Origin: Micrococcaceae bacterium
Lineage (GTDB): Bacteria > Actinomycetota > Actinomycetes > Actinomycetales > Micrococcaceae
NCBI GenBank assembly: GCA_030452125.1
Contig: JAKDMV010000023.1
Span: forward strand, 1 to 33,861
Direction: 5' to 3'
DNA length: 33,861 bases
Shown here: positions 31,115 to 33,861 of the stretch, piece after piece
Position numbering within the stretch: position 1 is the first letter of the stretch
How the letters are laid out: each line of letters starts with the position of its first letter
The notes under the pieces: model-generated
Databases searched by the model: none
The model's input: the letters and a program-made list of their open reading frames with translations, nothing else
What the model was told of the DNA's origin: nothing
Program-made: the position numbers and the translations under genes

Positions 31115-31141
31115 ACCACCCGTCCACGGAAGGAACACAGC

Positions 31142-32647
31142 ATGAGCAAGCATTTCGTCCCCGAGAACCTGCCGAAGCACCTGCAGCACTACATCGGCGG
31201 CCGCTTCGTCGATTCCGCCGGCGGAGAGACCTTCGAAGTCCTCGACCCCGTCACCAACACCACCTATGCCACCGCCGCTTCCGGCCAGCAGGCCGACATC
31301 GATGCCGCCGTCGACGCCGCCCGCGAGGCCTTCAACCACGGCCCCTGGCCGACCATGAAGCCCCGGGCCCGCGCCAAGGTCCTGTACGCGATCGCCGACG
31401 CCGTTGTCGCCCAGGAGGACCGTCTGGCCGAGATGGAGACCTTCGATACCGGTCTGCCGATCACCCAGGCCCGCGGCCAGGCCCAACGTGCCGCCGAGAA
31501 CTTCAGGTTCTTCGCGGACCTGATCGTCGCCCAGCACGACAACGCGCTGAAGGTCCCCGGATCGCAGCTGAACTACGTGAACCGCAAGCCGATCGGCGTC
31601 GCCGGGCTCATCACCCCGTGGAACACCCCGTTCATGCTCGAATCCTGGAAGCTGGCCCCCGCAATCGCCTCGGGCTGCACCGTGGTGCTGAAGCCGGCGG
31701 AGTTCACTCCCCTCTCGGCCTCGCTCTGGGCGAAGATCTTCGAGGAGGCCGGTCTGCCCGAAGGCGTCTTCAACCTGGTCAACGGCTTCGGCGAATCGGC
31801 CGGCGACGCCCTGGTGAAGCACCCCCAGGTCCCGCTGATCTCCTTCACCGGCGAATCCACCACCGGCCAGACGATCTTCCGCAACTGCGCCGAATCGCTC
31901 AAGGGCATGTCGATGGAACTCGGTGGCAAGTCCCCCGCCATCGTCTTCGACGACGCCGATTTCGACGCGGCCATCGACTCGACCGTCTTCGGGGTCTTCT
32001 CGCTCAACGGCGAGCGCTGCACCGCCGGCTCGCGGATCCTGGTCCAGCGCGGCATCTACGACAAGTTCGTCGAGGCCTACGCCGCCCGGGCGAAGAACAT
32101 CGTGGTGGGCGACCCCCACGACCCCGCCACCGAGGTCGGGGCCCTGGTGCACCCCGAGCACTACGACAAGGTCATGTCCTACGTCGAGATCGGCAAAACC
32201 GAAGGCCGGCTCGTCGCCGGCGGCGGCCGCCCCGAGCAGCTGCCCGCAGGCCAGGAGAACGGCTCCTACGTCGCCCCGACGGTCTTCGTGGACGTGGCCC
32301 CCGACGCCCGGATCTTCCAGGAGGAGATCTTCGGACCCGTGGTGGCGATCACCCCCTTCGACACCGAGGAGGAGGCCCTGGAACTGGCGAACAACACCAA
32401 ATACGGGCTCGCCGCCTATGTGTGGACCAACGACCTCAAGCGCAGCCACAACTTCGCCCAGGCGGTCGAGGCCGGCATGGTGTGGCTGAACAGCCACAAC
32501 GTCCGTGACCTGCGTTCGCCCTTCGGCGGGGTGAAGTCCTCGGGCCTGGGCCATGAGGGCGGCTACCGTTCGATCGATTTCTACACGGACCAGCAGGCCG
32601 TGCACATCACGCTCGGCGAGGTCCACACGCCCAAGTTCGGCGCCTGA
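31142..32647 (+). CDS. hpaE: 5-carboxymethyl-2-hydroxymuconate-6-semialdehyde dehydrogenase
   Basis: An NAD-dependent aldehyde dehydrogenase of HPC meta-cleavage: it oxidises the semialdehyde made by HpaD to the carboxylic acid. 501 residues, typical ALDH length. Key residues: Asn161 in ITPWNTPF, the general base Glu259 in MELGGKS and the nucleophile Cys293 in NGERCTAGS. ATG 31142 has GGAAGGA 7-8 nt upstream. It lies 27 bp after the GntR stop and 47 bp before hpaD. The specific substrate is inferred from its neighbours; the ALDH superfamily call is certain. Confidence 0.93.
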   Translation: MSKHFVPENLPKHLQHYIGGRFVDSAGGETFEVLDPVTNTTYATAASGQQADIDAAVDAAREAFNHGPWPTMKPRARAKVLYAIADAVVAQEDRLAEMETFDTGLPITQARGQAQRAAENFRFFADLIVAQHDNALKVPGSQLNYVNRKPIGVAGLITPWNTPFMLESWKLAPAIASGCTVVLKPAEFTPLSASLWAKIFEEAGLPEGVFNLVNGFGESAGDALVKHPQVPLISFTGESTTGQTIFRNCAESLKGMSMELGGKSPAIVFDDADFDAAIDSTVFGVFSLNGERCTAGSRILVQRGIYDKFVEAYAARAKNIVVGDPHDPATEVGALVHPEHYDKVMSYVEIGKTEGRLVAGGGRPEQLPAGQENGSYVAPTVFVDVAPDARIFQEEIFGPVVAITPFDTEEEALELANNTKYGLAAYVWTNDLKRSHNFAQAVEAGMVWLNSHNVRDLRSPFGGVKSSGLGHEGGYRSIDFYTDQQAVHITLGEVHTPKFGA

Positions 32648-32694
32648 AAGACAGCAATGACGCTGCCGGGCATCCCACACCCTAAGGAATCATC

Positions 32695-33792
32695 ATGAGC
32701 ACCAAAACCGTCACCTCTTCGCTTCCGGCCCCCGATATCGTGCGCTGTGCGTACATGGAGATCGTGGTCACCGATCTGGCCAGGTCCCGCCAGTTCTATG
32801 TGGACCTGCTGGGGCTGCACGTCACCTACGAGGACGAGCACGCCATCTACCTGCGCTCCTTCGAGGAGTTCATCCACCACAACCTGGTGCTGACCCTGGG
32901 CCCGGTGGCCGCGGTGGCCGCCTTCGCCTACCGGGTGAGGTCCCCGGAGGAGGTCGACGCTGCGGAAGCCTACTTCAAGGAACTGGGCTGCCGTACCGAA
33001 CGCCGCAAGGACGGGTTCGTCCGGGGGATCGGTGACTCGGTCCGGGTGGAGGACCCGTTGGGTTTCCCCTACGAGTTCTTCTACGCCGTCGAGCACGTCG
33101 AACGCCTGCACCAGCGCTACGATCTCTACTCCGCCGGCGAGCTGGTCCGTCTGGACCACTTCAACCAGGTCACCCCCGATGTCCCGCGGGGCCGCGAATA
33201 CCTCGAAGGTCTGGGTTTCCGCGTCTCGGAGGACATCCAGGACTCCGACGGGGTCACCTACGCGGCCTGGATGCACCGCAAGCAGACCGTGCATGACACG
33301 GCCCTGACCGGTGGTGACGGGCCGCGGATGCACCACGTCGCCTTCGCCACCCACGAGAAGCACAACATCATCCAGATCTGCGACAAGATGGGCGCCCTGC
33401 GCATCTCCGACCGGATCGAGCGCGGCCCCGGCCGCCATGGGGTGTCCAATGCCTTCTACCTGTACATCCTGGATCCGGATGACCACCGGATCGAGATCTA
33501 CACGCAGGACTACTACACCGGCGATCCGGACAACCCCACGATCACCTGGGATGTGCATGACAACCAGCGTCGTGACTGGTGGGGCAACGCGGTGGTCCCC
33601 TCCTGGTACACCGAAGCCTCCCTGGTCCTGGATCTGGACGGGAACCCGCAGCCGGTCACCGTCCGCGAGGACAAGTCCGAGATGGCGGTGACCGTCGGGG
33701 CCGACGGCTTCTCCTACACCCGTTCTCCCGGGGACGGAAAGACCGACGAGCCCGGCGAGGACGTCGGGTTCAAGATGGGCCACCAGCTCTAG
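32695..33792 (+). CDS. hpaD: 3,4-dihydroxyphenylacetate 2,3-dioxygenase (HPCD/MndD type)
   Basis: An extradiol dioxygenase that opens homoprotocatechuate, with Fe(II) or Mn(II). The 365 residues match the length of the Brevibacterium fuscum Fe enzyme and the Arthrobacter globiformis MndD enzyme. Counting from this start, the three metal ligands fall at exactly their published positions: His155 (LDHFNQ), His214 (RMHHVAF) and Glu267 (HRIEIYT). The second-shell acid/base His200 and also Asn157, Trp192, Arg243, Tyr257 and Arg293 are in place. Fe or Mn cannot be told from this. The rest of the pathway is not in the window. Confidence 0.97.
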   Translation: MSTKTVTSSLPAPDIVRCAYMEIVVTDLARSRQFYVDLLGLHVTYEDEHAIYLRSFEEFIHHNLVLTLGPVAAVAAFAYRVRSPEEVDAAEAYFKELGCRTERRKDGFVRGIGDSVRVEDPLGFPYEFFYAVEHVERLHQRYDLYSAGELVRLDHFNQVTPDVPRGREYLEGLGFRVSEDIQDSDGVTYAAWMHRKQTVHDTALTGGDGPRMHHVAFATHEKHNIIQICDKMGALRISDRIERGPGRHGVSNAFYLYILDPDDHRIEIYTQDYYTGDPDNPTITWDVHDNQRRDWWGNAVVPSWYTEASLVLDLDGNPQPVTVREDKSEMAVTVGADGFSYTRSPGDGKTDEPGEDVGFKMGHQL

Positions 33793-33811
33793 GAGCGACC
33801 GGTCCCGCGGC

Positions 33812-33861
33812 GGGGGGGGGGGGGGGGGGGGCCCCCCCCCCCCCGGCGGGGGGGGCGCCCC
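33812..33861. repeat. Poly-G/poly-C terminal tract
   Basis: A run of 20 G (33812-33831) is joined to 13 C (33832-33844) and then a short G/C mixture to the window end. It forms a self-complementary structure and carries no coding signal; probably an assembly or sequencing artefact at a contig end. Confidence 0.8.

Noticed and set aside
30317-32680. A 787-codon open frame on the minus strand
   Set aside because: It lies antisense to hpaE, gntR and the end of the FAH-RraA gene. Its Gly/Val/Arg/Gln/His-rich sequence is the usual mirror frame of high-GC coding DNA, with no family motif.

Overview
The window is high-GC, densely packed DNA from an actinobacterium. The tRNAs, the NadA/NadB/NadC/cysteine-desulfurase operon with an NrtR regulator, Mqo, a CE1758-type luciferase-like protein, the DUF6318-like secreted protein and a homoprotocatechuate (HPC) meta-cleavage cluster with a 365-residue HPCD/MndD-type dioxygenase together suggest the Arthrobacter/Micrococcaceae neighbourhood. 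That placement is an inference from gene content; no rRNA or other phylogenetic marker is present. No insertion sequence, prophage or CRISPR array was seen.

Layout. (1) 1-1511: two secreted hypothetical proteins in clearly lower-GC DNA, closed by a hairpin shared with the converging 2-hydroxyacid dehydrogenase gene (1551-2501, minus). (2) 2595-6996: tRNA-Lys(CTT) with its promoter and terminator, bcp peroxiredoxin, tRNA-Leu(TAG), an orphan Tat-type lipoprotein of the peptide/nickel-binding family, and mqo. (3) 7181-10464: an LLM flavoprotein overlapping a MarR regulator, then an ABC-F ATPase that appears to be leaderless. (4) 10499-16734, minus: the NAD de novo operon nrtR-nadA-nadB-nadC-cysteine desulfurase, chained by 4-bp stop/start overlaps at most junctions, followed by a small membrane protein. 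A 21-bp palindrome next to the nrtR promoter is the likely NrtR box. (5) 16854-18891, minus: an MFS exporter and a small conserved hypothetical gene. (6) 18973-24834: a thiamine-type locus. On the minus strand a TPP riboswitch leads a YkoE-EcfAA-EcfT energy-coupling-factor transporter. On the plus strand a second, divergent TPP riboswitch leads an SDR and an LLM monooxygenase that are not standard thiamine genes. (7) 24857-28781: an Lrp/AsnC regulator converging on region 6 and divergent from a 2-oxo acid dehydrogenase operon: E1 alpha, E1 beta, a free-standing lipoyl-domain protein and an alpha/beta hydrolase. (8) 28820-33792: the start of an HPC (3,4-dihydroxyphenylacetate) catabolic operon: an FAH-RraA fusion, a GntR/FCD regulator, HpaE and HpaD. 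The window ends in a poly-G/poly-C tract that looks like an assembly or sequencing artefact.

The two most interesting systems are the back-to-back TPP riboswitches that place an SDR/LLM-monooxygenase pair under thiamine control, and the 2-oxo acid dehydrogenase in which the usual three-domain E2 is replaced by a 109-residue lipoyl protein plus a separate alpha/beta hydrolase. The latter looks like an AcoC-type acyltransferase split into two genes, paired with branched-chain-type E1 subunits. Lower down, the FAH-RraA fusion may put two late steps of HPC breakdown on one chain.
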